Below are positions 17,496 through 26,640 of a stretch of DNA of 64,000 nt, piece after piece; position 1 is the first letter of the stretch, and each line of letters opens with the position of its first letter. The stretch spans positions 186,001 through 250,000 of the forward strand of contig NZ_JAPKNI010000003.1 in NCBI RefSeq assembly GCF_026343955.1, written 5' to 3'. The notes beneath the pieces were generated by a model. That model worked only from the letters and a program-made list of their open reading frames with translations. It was not told where the DNA came from and made no database searches. The position numbers were made by a program, and so were the translations under genes. Source of the stretch: Kaistia defluvii. Lineage in GTDB: Bacteria; Pseudomonadota; Alphaproteobacteria; Rhizobiales; Kaistiaceae.

Positions 17496-17948
17496 ATGAG
17501 CATACAGGTAACATCTGCGCAGGATGGCGAGACGCGCTGGGTTGTCGCCGACCGAATCCGCTTTCTCGGCGGACCCGCGGGCGCGAACCTCGAACTGGTC
17601 GAGGTCGAGATTCCGCCGGGTTCCGGAACGCCGCCACACAGTCACGCCTCGCCGGAACTGTTCTACATACTCGACGGCGAGATCACCATTCGGCACTTCG
17701 CCGCCGGCGAGCCACCCGAGGTCGTTGCGGCGAGAGCCGGAACCTCGGTTCGCATCGACGGTCATGCGCCACACAACTATGTCAATGAGAGCGGTCGATC
17801 CGCTCGCATGCTGGTGCTGGTCGAGCCCTCGATGACGGCGTTCTTCCGGGAGATCGGCACGACGGAGCCACAGGCCGCACCGGACTTCGCCCGTATCGGC
17901 GCTGCCATGCAGCGTCACGGTATCGAAGCTTTGCAGATGGCGTCCTGA
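17496..17948 (+). CDS. Cupin-domain protein
   Basis: This 150-residue protein is a single-domain cupin. The first metal-binding motif reads GSGTPPHSHASPELFYILDG (around residues 43-62), with two histidines and a glutamate, and the second is GHAPHNYVNESG near residue 90. Such proteins bind a metal and include small dioxygenases, isomerases and sensors; the substrate cannot be read from sequence. It follows a TetR gene after a CAGGAGA ribosome-binding site and is likely the regulated target. Confidence 0.85.
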   Translation: MSIQVTSAQDGETRWVVADRIRFLGGPAGANLELVEVEIPPGSGTPPHSHASPELFYILDGEITIRHFAAGEPPEVVAARAGTSVRIDGHAPHNYVNESGRSARMLVLVEPSMTAFFREIGTTEPQAAPDFARIGAAMQRHGIEALQMAS

Positions 17949-18058
17949 CCGGTGCCTGACACGAGCGCTCCTTCCATCGAATGGGGCGCTCGTTCAATTG
18001 TGGCGGGCATGGACGACGGAAACGGATGCGTCCGATCCGTAAGAGATAGAGAGGGGCC

Positions 18059-18087
18059 GGGACGGGTTTGAGCCCGTCCGGTCCGAG
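18059..18087. repeat. 29-bp hairpin repeat, copy 2
   Basis: This is the second copy of the hairpin element at 16724 (27 of 29 identical). It contains GACGGG-TTTGAG-CCCGTC and lies 49 bases upstream of the large helicase gene that begins the conjugative-element backbone. Being in that leader, it may be the original copy, with copy 1 produced when the TetR-cupin cargo entered. Confidence 0.6.
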
Positions 18088-18136
18088 AGAGAGCGCCGGC
18101 GGGCTTGCCCGTTTCCGCTCTCCCGAGGATGCCCCG

Positions 18137-21100
18137 ATGAACGCTCAGTTCCCTCTTGCCGATACGCTGTCGGCAGCACCGCTTGCCGCGCCTGTCGATT
18201 CCGCCGCCGCCGTCCGTGCGGCCGCCACGGCGCTTCTGCCTCATCTCGAACGCAGTCAGCGCGTCGATGCCGCCGTCCTGCGCAACGCGATGGAGACCGC
18301 ATTCGGAGCGTCCGACGCCACGGGCCTCTGGGACTGGAAGACAGCCTATGAGGCGTGCGAGGTCGCAACCGTCCTCTTCCTGCGCAAATACGGAAAGGCG
18401 CTCTTCCGCAAAGCCGGTTCTCCGGCCGCCACTCTCCCGTTGCTCGGCAAGATCGCCGGTCTCCTGCCGACCCATACCCGCCGCTCGCAGGAGAGCCAGG
18501 CGCTCCAGCAGTTCTCGACACCAATCCCGCTCGGCCTGGTCGCCGCGACCGCGGCGGCGATCACGCCCGCCGACCGCGTGCTGGAGCCCTCGGCCGGGAC
18601 CGGGCTGCTGGCGATCCTCGCCGAGATCGCCGGCGGCTCGCTGGTGCTGAACGAGCTGGCCGACACGCGCGCCGCGCTCCTGTCCTCTCTCTTCCCGGCC
18701 ATTCCCGTCACCCGCTTCGACGCGGCGCAGATCGACGATCATCTCGAAGCGACCGCCGTGCCCTCTGTCGTGCTTATGAACCCGCCGTTCTCGGCCATGG
18801 TCCATGTCGAGGGCCGCATGGCCGACGCCGCGTTCCGTCATATCGCCTCCGCGCTGGCGCGGCTGGCGCCCGGCGGCCGCCTCGTCACGATCACCGGCGC
18901 GAACTTCGGCCCGGAGGCTCCGGCCTGGGCTTCCGCCTTCGCCCGCTTGCAGGAGCGCGGCCGGGTCGTCTTCTCCGCCGGGATCGACGGCGCCGTCTAT
19001 GCCAGGCATGGCACGACCTTCGCCACCCGGCTCACCGTCATCGACAAGCTGCCCGCCGACGATCCCACGGTTTTCCCTGCCTCGCCGGGGACCGCGCCGG
19101 ACGCCGCGACGCTCATGGACTGGATCGGCGCGTATCTTCCGCCGCGCCTGCCGGTCGATCCGTCCGTCATCGTGCAGGCCGCTCAGCCCGCCGCTGCGCG
19201 CAGCGTGCGCGGCTATCTCAACCGCGCCGCCAGGAGCGCGCCTACAGCGCCGATGGCCGAGCCTGATGGCGTCGCGCTCGACTACGAGATTATCGACGCC
19301 GAGGTCGGGGCTGACGACGATGGCCGCATCTCGGACGCGATCTACGAAGAATACGGATTGCAGGCGATCCGCATTTCCGGGTCTCAGGCCCATCCGACCA
19401 AGCTGGTGCAGTCGGCGGCGATGGCGAGCGTCGCACCGCCGAAGCCGAGCTATCGCCCGAAGCTCCCTGCCAACATCCGCGATCTCCTGTCCGACGCCCA
19501 GCTCGAAACGCTGGTCTATGCCGGCGAAGCCCATTCGGACTATCTGGCCGGTGCATGGACGGTGGACGAGACGTTCGACCTCGTCTCCGCCGCGCGCGAC
19601 GATGCGGAGAAGGCCGTCCGCTTCCGGCGCGGCTTCTTCATCGGCGACGGCACCGGCGTCGGCAAGGGCCGCCAGTCCGCCGCGATCATCCTCGACAACT
19701 GGCTGCAAGGTCGGCGCAAGGCCGTCTGGATCTCCAAATCCGACAAGCTCCTGGAGGACGCCCAACGCGACTGGTCCGCGCTCGGCATGGAGCGGCTGCT
19801 GGTCACGCCGCTGTCGCGCTTCCCGCAAGGACGGCCGATCACGCTCGGCGAAGGCGTCCTATTTACAACCTATGCCACGCTACGCTCCGACGACCGCGGC
19901 GAGAAGCTATCGCGCGTCAAGCAGATCGTCGAATGGTTGGGCTCCGATTTCGATGGAGCGATCATTTTCGACGAGGCGCACGCGATGGCCAATGCGGCAG
20001 GAGGCAAGGGAGAACGCGGCGATGTCGCCGCCTCGCAGCAGGGTCGCGCCGGGCTTCGCCTCCAGCACGCGCTCCCGAACGCCCGCGTCACCTATGTCTC
20101 GGCGACCGGCGCCACCTCCGTCCACAATCTCGCCTATGCCCAGCGGCTCGGCCTCTGGGGCGGTGAGGATTTCCCATTCGCGACCAGGGCCGAGTTTGTC
20201 GAGGCGATCGAAGCCGGCGGCGTTGCGGCGATGGAGGTGCTGGCGCGCGACCTGCGCGCACTCGGCCTCTACACCGCCCGTTCGCTCTCCTTCGACGGCG
20301 TGGAATACGAGCTGGTCGAGCACGCGCTGACGCCGGAGCAGACCCGCATCTACGATGCCTATGCCGGGGCCTTCGCCATCATCCATAACAATCTCGACGC
20401 GGCGATGGAGGCCGCCAACATTACCGGGTCGTCCGGCACGCTGAACAAGCAGGCCAAGTCCGCCGCGCGCTCGGCCTTCGAGAGCGCCAAGCAGCGTTTC
20501 TTCGGCCATCTGCTTACCAGCATGAAAACGCCGACGCTGATCTGGTCGATCACCCGCGATCTCGAAGACGGCCATTCCGCCGTCATCCAGATCGTCTCGA
20601 CCGGCGAGGCGCTGACCGAACGGCGTCTGGCAGACATCCCGACCAAGGAATGGAACGACATTCGGGCGGACATCACGCCGCGCGAATATGTTCTGTCCTA
20701 CCTCGAAACCAGCTTCCCGGTGCAGCTCTATGAGCCGTTCACCGACAGCGACGGCAAGGTCTCCTCCCGTCCGGTCATGCGTGACGGTCAGCCCGTCGAA
20801 AGCCGCGAGGCCGTCGCCCGCCGCACCGCGCTGATCGAGAAGCTGGCGAGCCTGCCGGCCGTCCCCGGCGCGCTCGACCAGATAGTCCAGCATTTTGGGA
20901 CCGACATTGTGGCCGAGGTGACGGGACGCTCGCGCCGGATCGTCCGCAAGGGCCAGCGGCTCATGGTCGAGAACCGCGCCGCGTCCGCTAATCTCGCCGA
21001 GACGCAGGCGTTCATGGATGACGCCAAGCGCGTGCTGATCTTCTCGGACGCCGGCGGCACCGGGCGTAGCTACCATGCCGAACTCTCGGCGCGAAACACG

Positions 21101-22465
21101 CGGCTGCGCGTCCACTATCTGCTCGAACCGGGCTGGAAGGCCGACGCCGCTATTCAGGGCCTCGGCCGCACGCATCGCACCAACCAGGCGCAGCCGCCGC
21201 TGTTTCGCCCGATCGCGACCGACGTGAAGGCCGAGAAGCGCTTCCTCTCGACCATCGCGCGCCGTCTCGACACGCTGGGCGCGATCACGCGCGGCCAGCG
21301 CCAGACCGGCGGTCAGGGCCTGTTCCGCCCCGAGGACAATCTGGAAAGCCCCTATGCGCGCGATGCGCTGCGCCAACTCTACATGCTGCTGGTGCGCGGC
21401 AAGGTCGAGGGCTGCGAGCTCGATCGTTTCGAGTCCGCGACCGGCCTGAAGCTTATGGATTCGACCGGCATCAAGGACGAGCTGCCGCCGATCACGACGT
21501 TCCTCAATCGCCTGCTGGCGCTCACCATCGAGCTTCAGGGCATCCTCTTCACCGCCTTCGAGCAATTGCTGACGGCGCGCATCGAGGGGGCCATCACCAG
21601 TGGCACCTATGACGCCGGGCTGGAGACGCTGACCGCCGAGCGGTTCATCGTCACCGATCGCAAGACCATCTATGTCCATCCGGGCACAGGCGCCGAGACG
21701 CGGTTGCTTACAATTACCCAGCGCGAGCGCAATCGTCCGCTCTCGCTGGACGCCGCGCTCGGCCACCTCGATGACTGGCGCGCGAAACTCCTCGTCAACG
21801 AGCGTTCCGGCCGCGCCGCCGTGCAGGTGCCGACCACCAGCACCATGCTCGACGACGGTGAGATCGAGCGCCGCGTGCGTCTCCTGCGCCCGATGGAGGG
21901 GCACAACATCCCGCTGAAGACGATGGGCGAGACGCACTGGATCGAAGCGGATCAGGATGCGTTCGCCGCCGCCTGGACGGCCGAGATCGCCGAGGTGCCG
22001 GAGTTTGCCGACAGCACGATCCATGTCGTCACCGGTTTGCTGCTGCCGATCTGGAAACGCCTGCCGAACGAGTCGACGCGGGTGTATCGCCTCCAGACCG
22101 ATGACGGCGAGCGCATCATCGGCCGCAAGGTCTCTCCGGCCTGGGCCGCGAATGCGACCACGACCGGCGCGACCGCGCTCACGCCGGATGACGCCTTCAT
22201 GGCGCTGATGGACGGTCGGACCATCCTCGATCTCGCCGAGGGCCTTCAGCTTCGCCGCGCTCGCGTCATGGGTGCGAACCGGATCGAACTCTCAGGCTTC
22301 ACCGACACCATGCGCGAGCGGCTCTCGGCCGATGGCCTGTTCCACGAAATCATCTCGTGGAAGCTCAGGATGTTCGTGCCGGTCGACGCCAACGGGCCGG
22401 TCGTACTCGCAAAGCTGCTCGAACGCTGGCCGGTCGAGCGCATCGGCGAAAAGGAGGCAGCGTAA
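18137..22465 (+). CDS. Strawberry-notch-type helicase with N-terminal methyltransferase-like domain
   Basis: This 1442-residue protein is typical of conjugative elements in Alphaproteobacteria. Residues about 130-300 look like an SAM-dependent methyltransferase fold with the motif LMNPPFSAM near residue 214. The helicase part has a Walker A motif, GDGTGVGKGRQSA, near residue 502, a DEAH-like motif, IFDEAHAMA, near residue 611, and QGLGRTHRTNQAQ near residue 1006, as in strawberry-notch proteins. The start at 18137 (MNAQFPLADT) was preferred to a longer reading from 18068. It may protect or remodel incoming DNA during transfer; that role is inferred. The toprim gene follows with no gap. Confidence 0.88.
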   Translation: MNAQFPLADTLSAAPLAAPVDSAAAVRAAATALLPHLERSQRVDAAVLRNAMETAFGASDATGLWDWKTAYEACEVATVLFLRKYGKALFRKAGSPAATLPLLGKIAGLLPTHTRRSQESQALQQFSTPIPLGLVAATAAAITPADRVLEPSAGTGLLAILAEIAGGSLVLNELADTRAALLSSLFPAIPVTRFDAAQIDDHLEATAVPSVVLMNPPFSAMVHVEGRMADAAFRHIASALARLAPGGRLVTITGANFGPEAPAWASAFARLQERGRVVFSAGIDGAVYARHGTTFATRLTVIDKLPADDPTVFPASPGTAPDAATLMDWIGAYLPPRLPVDPSVIVQAAQPAAARSVRGYLNRAARSAPTAPMAEPDGVALDYEIIDAEVGADDDGRISDAIYEEYGLQAIRISGSQAHPTKLVQSAAMASVAPPKPSYRPKLPANIRDLLSDAQLETLVYAGEAHSDYLAGAWTVDETFDLVSAARDDAEKAVRFRRGFFIGDGTGVGKGRQSAAIILDNWLQGRRKAVWISKSDKLLEDAQRDWSALGMERLLVTPLSRFPQGRPITLGEGVLFTTYATLRSDDRGEKLSRVKQIVEWLGSDFDGAIIFDEAHAMANAAGGKGERGDVAASQQGRAGLRLQHALPNARVTYVSATGATSVHNLAYAQRLGLWGGEDFPFATRAEFVEAIEAGGVAAMEVLARDLRALGLYTARSLSFDGVEYELVEHALTPEQTRIYDAYAGAFAIIHNNLDAAMEAANITGSSGTLNKQAKSAARSAFESAKQRFFGHLLTSMKTPTLIWSITRDLEDGHSAVIQIVSTGEALTERRLADIPTKEWNDIRADITPREYVLSYLETSFPVQLYEPFTDSDGKVSSRPVMRDGQPVESREAVARRTALIEKLASLPAVPGALDQIVQHFGTDIVAEVTGRSRRIVRKGQRLMVENRAASANLAETQAFMDDAKRVLIFSDAGGTGRSYHAELSARNTRLRVHYLLEPGWKADAAIQGLGRTHRTNQAQPPLFRPIATDVKAEKRFLSTIARRLDTLGAITRGQRQTGGQGLFRPEDNLESPYARDALRQLYMLLVRGKVEGCELDRFESATGLKLMDSTGIKDELPPITTFLNRLLALTIELQGILFTAFEQLLTARIEGAITSGTYDAGLETLTAERFIVTDRKTIYVHPGTGAETRLLTITQRERNRPLSLDAALGHLDDWRAKLLVNERSGRAAVQVPTTSTMLDDGEIERRVRLLRPMEGHNIPLKTMGETHWIEADQDAFAAAWTAEIAEVPEFADSTIHVVTGLLLPIWKRLPNESTRVYRLQTDDGERIIGRKVSPAWAANATTTGATALTPDDAFMALMDGRTILDLAEGLQLRRARVMGANRIELSGFTDTMRERLSADGLFHEIISWKLRMFVPVDANGPVVLAKLLERWPVERIGEKEAA

Positions 22466-23527
22466 ATGGCTCGCCTCGATGCCGGCGAGCTCGCAATCCG
22501 TCTCGGCCGGAAGGCCGAGGCGGTTTGCCGTCACTATCTGTCGTCCGGCCATCGCGCCGGGCGATACTGGCAGGTCGGCGACGTGCGCAACACGCCGGGC
22601 CGGTCCATGTTCGTCCGACTGACCGGGCCGGAAACCGGCAAGGGCGCAGCCGGCAAATGGACCGATTCCGCCACCGGCGAGCATGGCGATCTTCTCGACG
22701 TCATCCGCGAGAGCTGCGGGCTGATCGACTTCAAGGACGTTGCCGATGAGGCCCGGTCCTTCCTGGCGCTGCCGCATCCTGAACCCGGACCGGGGAACCG
22801 TGACTGGCGACCGGCATCGGCGCCGACAGGATCGCCCGAAGCCTCTCGGCGGCTCTTTGCCATGGCAAAGCCCATCGGGCGGACGCTCGTGGAAACCTAT
22901 TTGCGGGGTCGCGCCATTACGGCTTTGCACGAAACCGCAAGCCTGCGCTTCCACCCCCGCTGCTATTATCGGGCCGACGAGAACGCACCGACCGAGACAT
23001 GGCCCGCGATGATCGCTGCCGTCACCGACCTCGCCGGCGTCATCACGGGGGCGCACCGCACCTGGCTCGATCCCGACGGCTTCAGCGAGGCGCGTCTTGG
23101 CCGTGCGCCGATCGAGACGCCCCGGCGTGCGATGGGTGATCTCCTGGGAAACGCCGTCAGGTTCGGCATGGGCTGCGACGTGATGACGGCCGGCGAAGGC
23201 ATCGAAACGGTGATGTCCGTCCGTTCGGTTCTGCCCAGGATGCCGGCACAGGCGGCGCTCTCGGCGGCCCATCTCAGCGCCATCCTGTTCCCGACGACGC
23301 TGCGGCGGCTCTACATCGCCCGCGACAACGATCCGGCTGGCGACGGTGCGATGGCGACCCTGACAGAGCGTGCGAGCGCGGTCGGGATCGAGACGGTCGT
23401 GCTCACACCACGCCTCGGCGACTTCAACGAAGATCTCAGGCTGCTCGGCCACGACGCATTGGCGGCACGGCTGCGGGACCAGATTGTCTCGCAGGACATT
23501 GCCCGCTTCATGCTGCTGGCGGCCTGA
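22466..23527 (+). CDS. Toprim-domain protein of the conjugative element
   Basis: This 353-residue protein begins directly after the helicase stop codon. The N-terminal part (GKWTDSATGEHGDLLDVIRE, about residues 65-84) resembles a primase-like or DUF7146 region. The C-terminal half has toprim features: AGEGIETVMSVRS near residue 250 with the conserved glutamate, and LYIARDNDPAGDGA near residue 285 with the D-x-D pair. Toprim proteins of this type are found beside the strawberry-notch helicase in related elements and could act in primer synthesis or DNA processing on the transferred strand. Confidence 0.85.
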   Translation: MARLDAGELAIRLGRKAEAVCRHYLSSGHRAGRYWQVGDVRNTPGRSMFVRLTGPETGKGAAGKWTDSATGEHGDLLDVIRESCGLIDFKDVADEARSFLALPHPEPGPGNRDWRPASAPTGSPEASRRLFAMAKPIGRTLVETYLRGRAITALHETASLRFHPRCYYRADENAPTETWPAMIAAVTDLAGVITGAHRTWLDPDGFSEARLGRAPIETPRRAMGDLLGNAVRFGMGCDVMTAGEGIETVMSVRSVLPRMPAQAALSAAHLSAILFPTTLRRLYIARDNDPAGDGAMATLTERASAVGIETVVLTPRLGDFNEDLRLLGHDALAARLRDQIVSQDIARFMLLAA

Positions 23528-23855
23528 TCTATCACGGTCAGGTGGCGGCGGCAACGCGCGATCGCGGGCCGGTTCAGCTATGGCGATCTACCTCCGGCGC
23601 GGAGAGGCCACACCCACGGCCTTCTGAGAGGGCGATCGGGGCGTCAGCCGTGCCGGACAGGCAATGCCGGTTGCCGACGATTTTCCGCCGCGTCCTGCGG
23701 ACGCTTTGCATCGCGAGGCAAAATCGCCGGCCCCCGTCATCCTCCTCTGCGTTCCGGCCTTCCGCTTCGCGTCAGGTGCAGGTCCGTCCCGCCCGCCGCC
23801 TTTCGTCGCCACGAAGGCCGCGATGGGCGCGGCCACGAGCCGGAGGCAGACCACC
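23528..23855. other. Intergenic leader with a stable hairpin
   Basis: These 328 bases separate the toprim and DUF2493 genes and contain no convincing coding frame. At 23816-23834 a perfect 7-bp stem, GGCCGCG/CGCGGCC, encloses the loop ATGGG and ends 21 bases before the next start codon. The position is similar to hairpins upstream of ssb and of the small gene at 27054. Nothing else is recognised. Confidence 0.5.
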
Positions 23856-24785
23856 ATGACCGAACACCACGACACCGACTACGAGCCGCACCACGCTTCC
23901 TCCCCGACCGATCACGTCCTTCAGGAACTGGCGCTCTACGGCTACCGTCCCTTCGAGGACGAACCCGACCCGCGGCCGCTCCCCGAGGGCAATGTCGTGG
24001 CCGGCAGCATCGCCGACATCTTCGACGCCCTAGTGGTGGCGCTCTCGGACACCCGCCTCGAACCTGACCTCGAAGAACTGCTCTGGGGCACGGTCAACCT
24101 CTTCCAGCGCGCAGGCGACCGGATCGAACGCGAGCTGGACGACAACGAAGTCGCGCAGCGCCGCCTTCAGCGGGAACAGGACGGCTCCGAGGTGAAGTCC
24201 GTCGAGCTGGAGCGCCTGACGGCAGAGGGGCAGACCCTTCTCGAACGGCGCGACGCCTTCGAGTTGATGCGCGACCAGGCCGCCGATCACTTCGAGCGCC
24301 ACACCCACTCGGTCTGGCGGCCGCGCACAGGCTCCATGGTCAACCATCGCAACCTGACCGCCGCGATGATCGACAGCCGCGACTTCCTCTCCGCGAAAAA
24401 GCACGCCGAGAACGAGGTGCTCCTTCCGCCCGGCCCGAAAGTGGCCTTCACCGGCGGTCTCGACTACAACGACCATCGCTTGATCTGGGCCAAGCTCGAT
24501 CAGGTTCACGCCAAGCACCCCGACATGGTGCTGCTGCACGGTGGAAGCCCGAAGGGCGCCGAACTCATCGCCGCGAAATGGGCCAGCAACCGCAAGGTCA
24601 CTCAGGTCGCCTTCAAGCCCGACTGGGCGAAGCACGCCAAGGCCGCGCCCTTCAAGCGCAACGACGCGATGCTCGACACCATGCCGATCGGGGTCATCCA
24701 CTTCCCCGGAACCGGGATTCAGGACAACCTCGCCGATAAGGCCCGCAAGCTTGGCATCCCGGTCATGAAGCACGGCGGCGCGTAA
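23856..24785 (+). CDS. DUF2493 (SLOG-like) protein
   Basis: This 309-residue protein has an N-terminal helical half (residues 1-170, with a charged stretch around LDDNEVAQRRLQREQDG) and a C-terminal DUF2493 domain. That domain shows KVAFTGGLDYNDHRLIW near residue 195 and VLLHGGSPKGAELIAAKWAS near residue 225, the nucleotide-binding pattern of SLOG/YspA-type folds. The start at 23856 (MTEHHDTDYE) follows GGAGGCAG. It is a standard backbone gene beside the helicase and toprim genes; SLOG domains bind nucleotide ligands, but no function is known for this family. Confidence 0.85.
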   Translation: MTEHHDTDYEPHHASSPTDHVLQELALYGYRPFEDEPDPRPLPEGNVVAGSIADIFDALVVALSDTRLEPDLEELLWGTVNLFQRAGDRIERELDDNEVAQRRLQREQDGSEVKSVELERLTAEGQTLLERRDAFELMRDQAADHFERHTHSVWRPRTGSMVNHRNLTAAMIDSRDFLSAKKHAENEVLLPPGPKVAFTGGLDYNDHRLIWAKLDQVHAKHPDMVLLHGGSPKGAELIAAKWASNRKVTQVAFKPDWAKHAKAAPFKRNDAMLDTMPIGVIHFPGTGIQDNLADKARKLGIPVMKHGGA

Positions 24786-24794
24786 AGCGCCGCC
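24774..24794. other. Hairpin over the DUF2493 stop codon
   Basis: GGCGGCGC and GCGCCGCC form an 8-bp perfect stem around a GTAAA loop that contains the TAA stop codon. No T-run follows, so intrinsic termination is doubtful; it may instead stabilise the mRNA 3' end. Confidence 0.45.
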
Positions 24795-24950
24795 GCAAGG
24801 CGGTTGTTTCAACCGCCAATACTTGACGGCACAGCAGACAAATGGCTTTGATGACGCTTCCTTGCAGAACCGGCGAAGCAGCATAGTCGCAGGCGGAGCG
24901 TATCTCCCGGCAGCCTGTCGTGATCCTCAACCGATCATCTGGAGGTTTCC

Positions 24951-25367
24951 ATGACGCTGATCCTTCTCGCCATCTCGCTCACCATCACCTTCTGCGTGAT
25001 CGCTTGGCATCTCGCCATCTATGCGCTGCCGGTGATGACCGGCATCACCGCCTTCCAATACGTCTATGCGACCGGCTCGGGCTTCATGATGTCCGCCCTT
25101 GTTGCCGTCGGTGCGGCCATCGGGTCCATCGTGCTGGTGATCGCCGTGCTCGGCTTTGCCAGGAATCCCGCGCTACGGCTGATCGCGCTCGCCATCTTCG
25201 CCATTCCGGCCGTCATCGCCGGCTTCGCGCTGGTCCATGGCGTGACCAAGCACATGATCGACTCGGCCATCGCCATCAACATCCTCGGCGGGATCGGCGG
25301 CATCGTCATCGGCATCGCGGCGGTGCTGAACCTCAATGCGGTCGGAACGGTTGCGCTTTCACGCTGA
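24951..25367 (+). CDS. Small hydrophobic membrane protein
   Basis: This 138-residue protein is almost wholly hydrophobic with about four membrane segments: LILLAISLTITFCVIAW at the start, a segment near MMSALVAVGAAIGSIVLVI, one near LIALAIFAIPAVIAGFAL and one near ILGGIGGIVIGIAAVL. A GGAGG lies five bases before the ATG. It sits among conserved backbone genes but I do not recognise the family. A role in surface exclusion or maintenance is possible but not shown. Confidence 0.7.
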   Translation: MTLILLAISLTITFCVIAWHLAIYALPVMTGITAFQYVYATGSGFMMSALVAVGAAIGSIVLVIAVLGFARNPALRLIALAIFAIPAVIAGFALVHGVTKHMIDSAIAINILGGIGGIVIGIAAVLNLNAVGTVALSR

Positions 25368-26155
25368 CATCGCTGCTGCGGTGATGTTGGCGGCATGGGC
25401 CTGAAAGGAAGGGTGTCGCCCTTCGGGCCGCGCTTTCGGCTGCGCCGGAACCACGCCTGCGGCGCGTTTCCGCCATTCGGCTTCAATCGCTGACACGGGG
25501 CGGCGGCGATCCATCGCTCCCATGACCATCCCGGCAGCTTTCGCCGCCGGGCCTCCCGCCGTCCGATCAGAACAGAGTGTCATCGCCGTCGTTGAACCGC
25601 CATCGCAGTGTCGGCCGCTCCGTTCGGCCAGGTGCGTCGGGATCGGTCGGGATCTGCGATCGCGGCGGGCGATGCGGTGCCGGTCAGCCCATGGCGTTGC
25701 GCTACGGACTGCACTGCGAAGACCTTCATGCCTTTCCTGCAATGAATTGGCTCGAGCTTCATCCCGCGGCACAATGATCCGGCTATCGGTGCGGGCAATC
25801 CGGCAGGCGTCATTCTGGCGGAAATTCTCGCTTGCCTGCGAAGCCACGGCGCGGGTCGGCAGGCGAAGGAGAACGTGGCCGGTGCGCTATCAGGGCGGTG
25901 CGTCTGGCCCTGTCGTCATCTGCCGCCAGCAAGGATGCTGTTCTGGCTCCGGTCTCCATCGGGCTTACGGAAGCACCAATCCCTCCGACTGACTGATCCC
26001 CTAAGTCCGTTCTGTTTCCTTCCGGCAACCCCCGCGGTTTCCGGCCGTGTTGCCGCGCCGGGCGCGGCTGCCCGCTCCACCCGGACCTTGGGGGTCAAGC
26101 CGCCGCCGAAGGCGGCGATGCAGGAGTCTCCCGACGGCCTTGGTCGGGTCTCGTC
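25368..26155. other. Non-coding stretch with an inverted copy of the ssb 3' end
   Basis: Nearly 800 bases lack a convincing gene on either strand; open frames here have no ribosome-binding site and no recognisable domain. On the minus strand, about 25576 down to 25529 repeats the sequence around the ssb stop and terminator (26588-26635) with 42 of 48 matches. It includes a CCCGGCGGC-GAAA-GCTGCCGGG hairpin at 25530-25551. The frame entering it from upstream ends in an acidic NDGDDTLF tail with a stop at 25567-25569, which may be the relic of another gene. Confidence 0.5.
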
Positions 26156-26173
26156 GGAGGGAATGGTCCCTCC
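26156..26173 (+). promoter_or_regulatory. Leader hairpin upstream of ssb (AATGGT loop)
   Basis: GGAGGG-AATGGT-CCCTCC forms a perfect 6-bp stem with a 6-base loop, ending 20 bases before the ssb start codon. An element with the same loop but a different, compensating stem precedes the gene at 27054. Confidence 0.6.
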
Positions 26174-26193
26174 GGACGCAACGGAGACCTACA

Positions 26194-26598
26194 ATGCAGA
26201 ACATCGTCATCCTCGCCGGCAACATCGGCCAGACCCCGGAAACCCGCACCACCCAGGGCGGCACCAGGATCACCCACTTCACCCTCGCGACCTCGCGCCC
26301 CCGCTACTCGGACGGCAAAGTCGTCCGCGACAGCGAAGGCCGCCGGGTGCAGGACACCGAATGGCACCGGATCACCGCCTTCAACGGCCTCGGCAAGACG
26401 ATCCAGCAATATTGCGATACGGGCATGAAGGTTCTGGTTCGCGGCCGCATCCACTACACCAAATGGACCGATCAGCAGGGCAACGACCGCTACGGCTGCG
26501 AGATCATCGCCGAGACCGTCGATTTCCTCAGCCGGGCGAAGCAGACCGAGAACGGCGGCGACGACCAGGGCGACATGGATGACGACATCCCGTTCTAA
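26194..26598 (+). CDS. ssb: Single-stranded DNA-binding protein
   Basis: This 134-residue OB-fold protein coats single-stranded DNA during transfer and replication of the element. It starts MQNIVILAGNIGQTPETR, has the conserved WHRITAFNGLGKTIQQY segment near residue 60 and the VRGRIHYTKW strand near residue 88. It ends in an acidic tail, GDMDDDIPF, the usual docking site for partner proteins. Longer upstream reading is low-complexity and was not used. A strong hairpin terminator follows. Confidence 0.95.
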   Translation: MQNIVILAGNIGQTPETRTTQGGTRITHFTLATSRPRYSDGKVVRDSEGRRVQDTEWHRITAFNGLGKTIQQYCDTGMKVLVRGRIHYTKWTDQQGNDRYGCEIIAETVDFLSRAKQTENGGDDQGDMDDDIPF

Positions 26599-26613
26599 CC
26601 GGACGGCGGCAGA

Positions 26614-26640
26614 CCCGGCGGCGAAAGCCGCCGGGATTTC
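26614..26640 (+). terminator. Hairpin terminator after ssb
   Basis: CCCGGCGGC-GAAA-GCCGCCGGG makes a 9-bp perfect stem with a stable GAAA tetraloop, followed by ATTTCT. It lies 15 bases after the ssb stop codon. The following 400 bases to 27016 contain no gene that I recognise. Confidence 0.6.

Noticed and set aside
17915-19828. 637-codon minus-strand frame crossing the cupin end and the helicase start
   Set aside because: It covers unrelated genes and the intergenic hairpin repeat; composition is typical of an antisense artefact.
19907-22024. 705-codon minus-strand frame opposite the strawberry-notch helicase
   Set aside because: It is a GC-rich antisense shadow; the helicase frame carries all recognisable motifs.
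25359-25992. Open frames on both strands in the gap before ssb
   Set aside because: No ribosome-binding site, domain or clear start; only the inverted ssb-end repeat could be supported.
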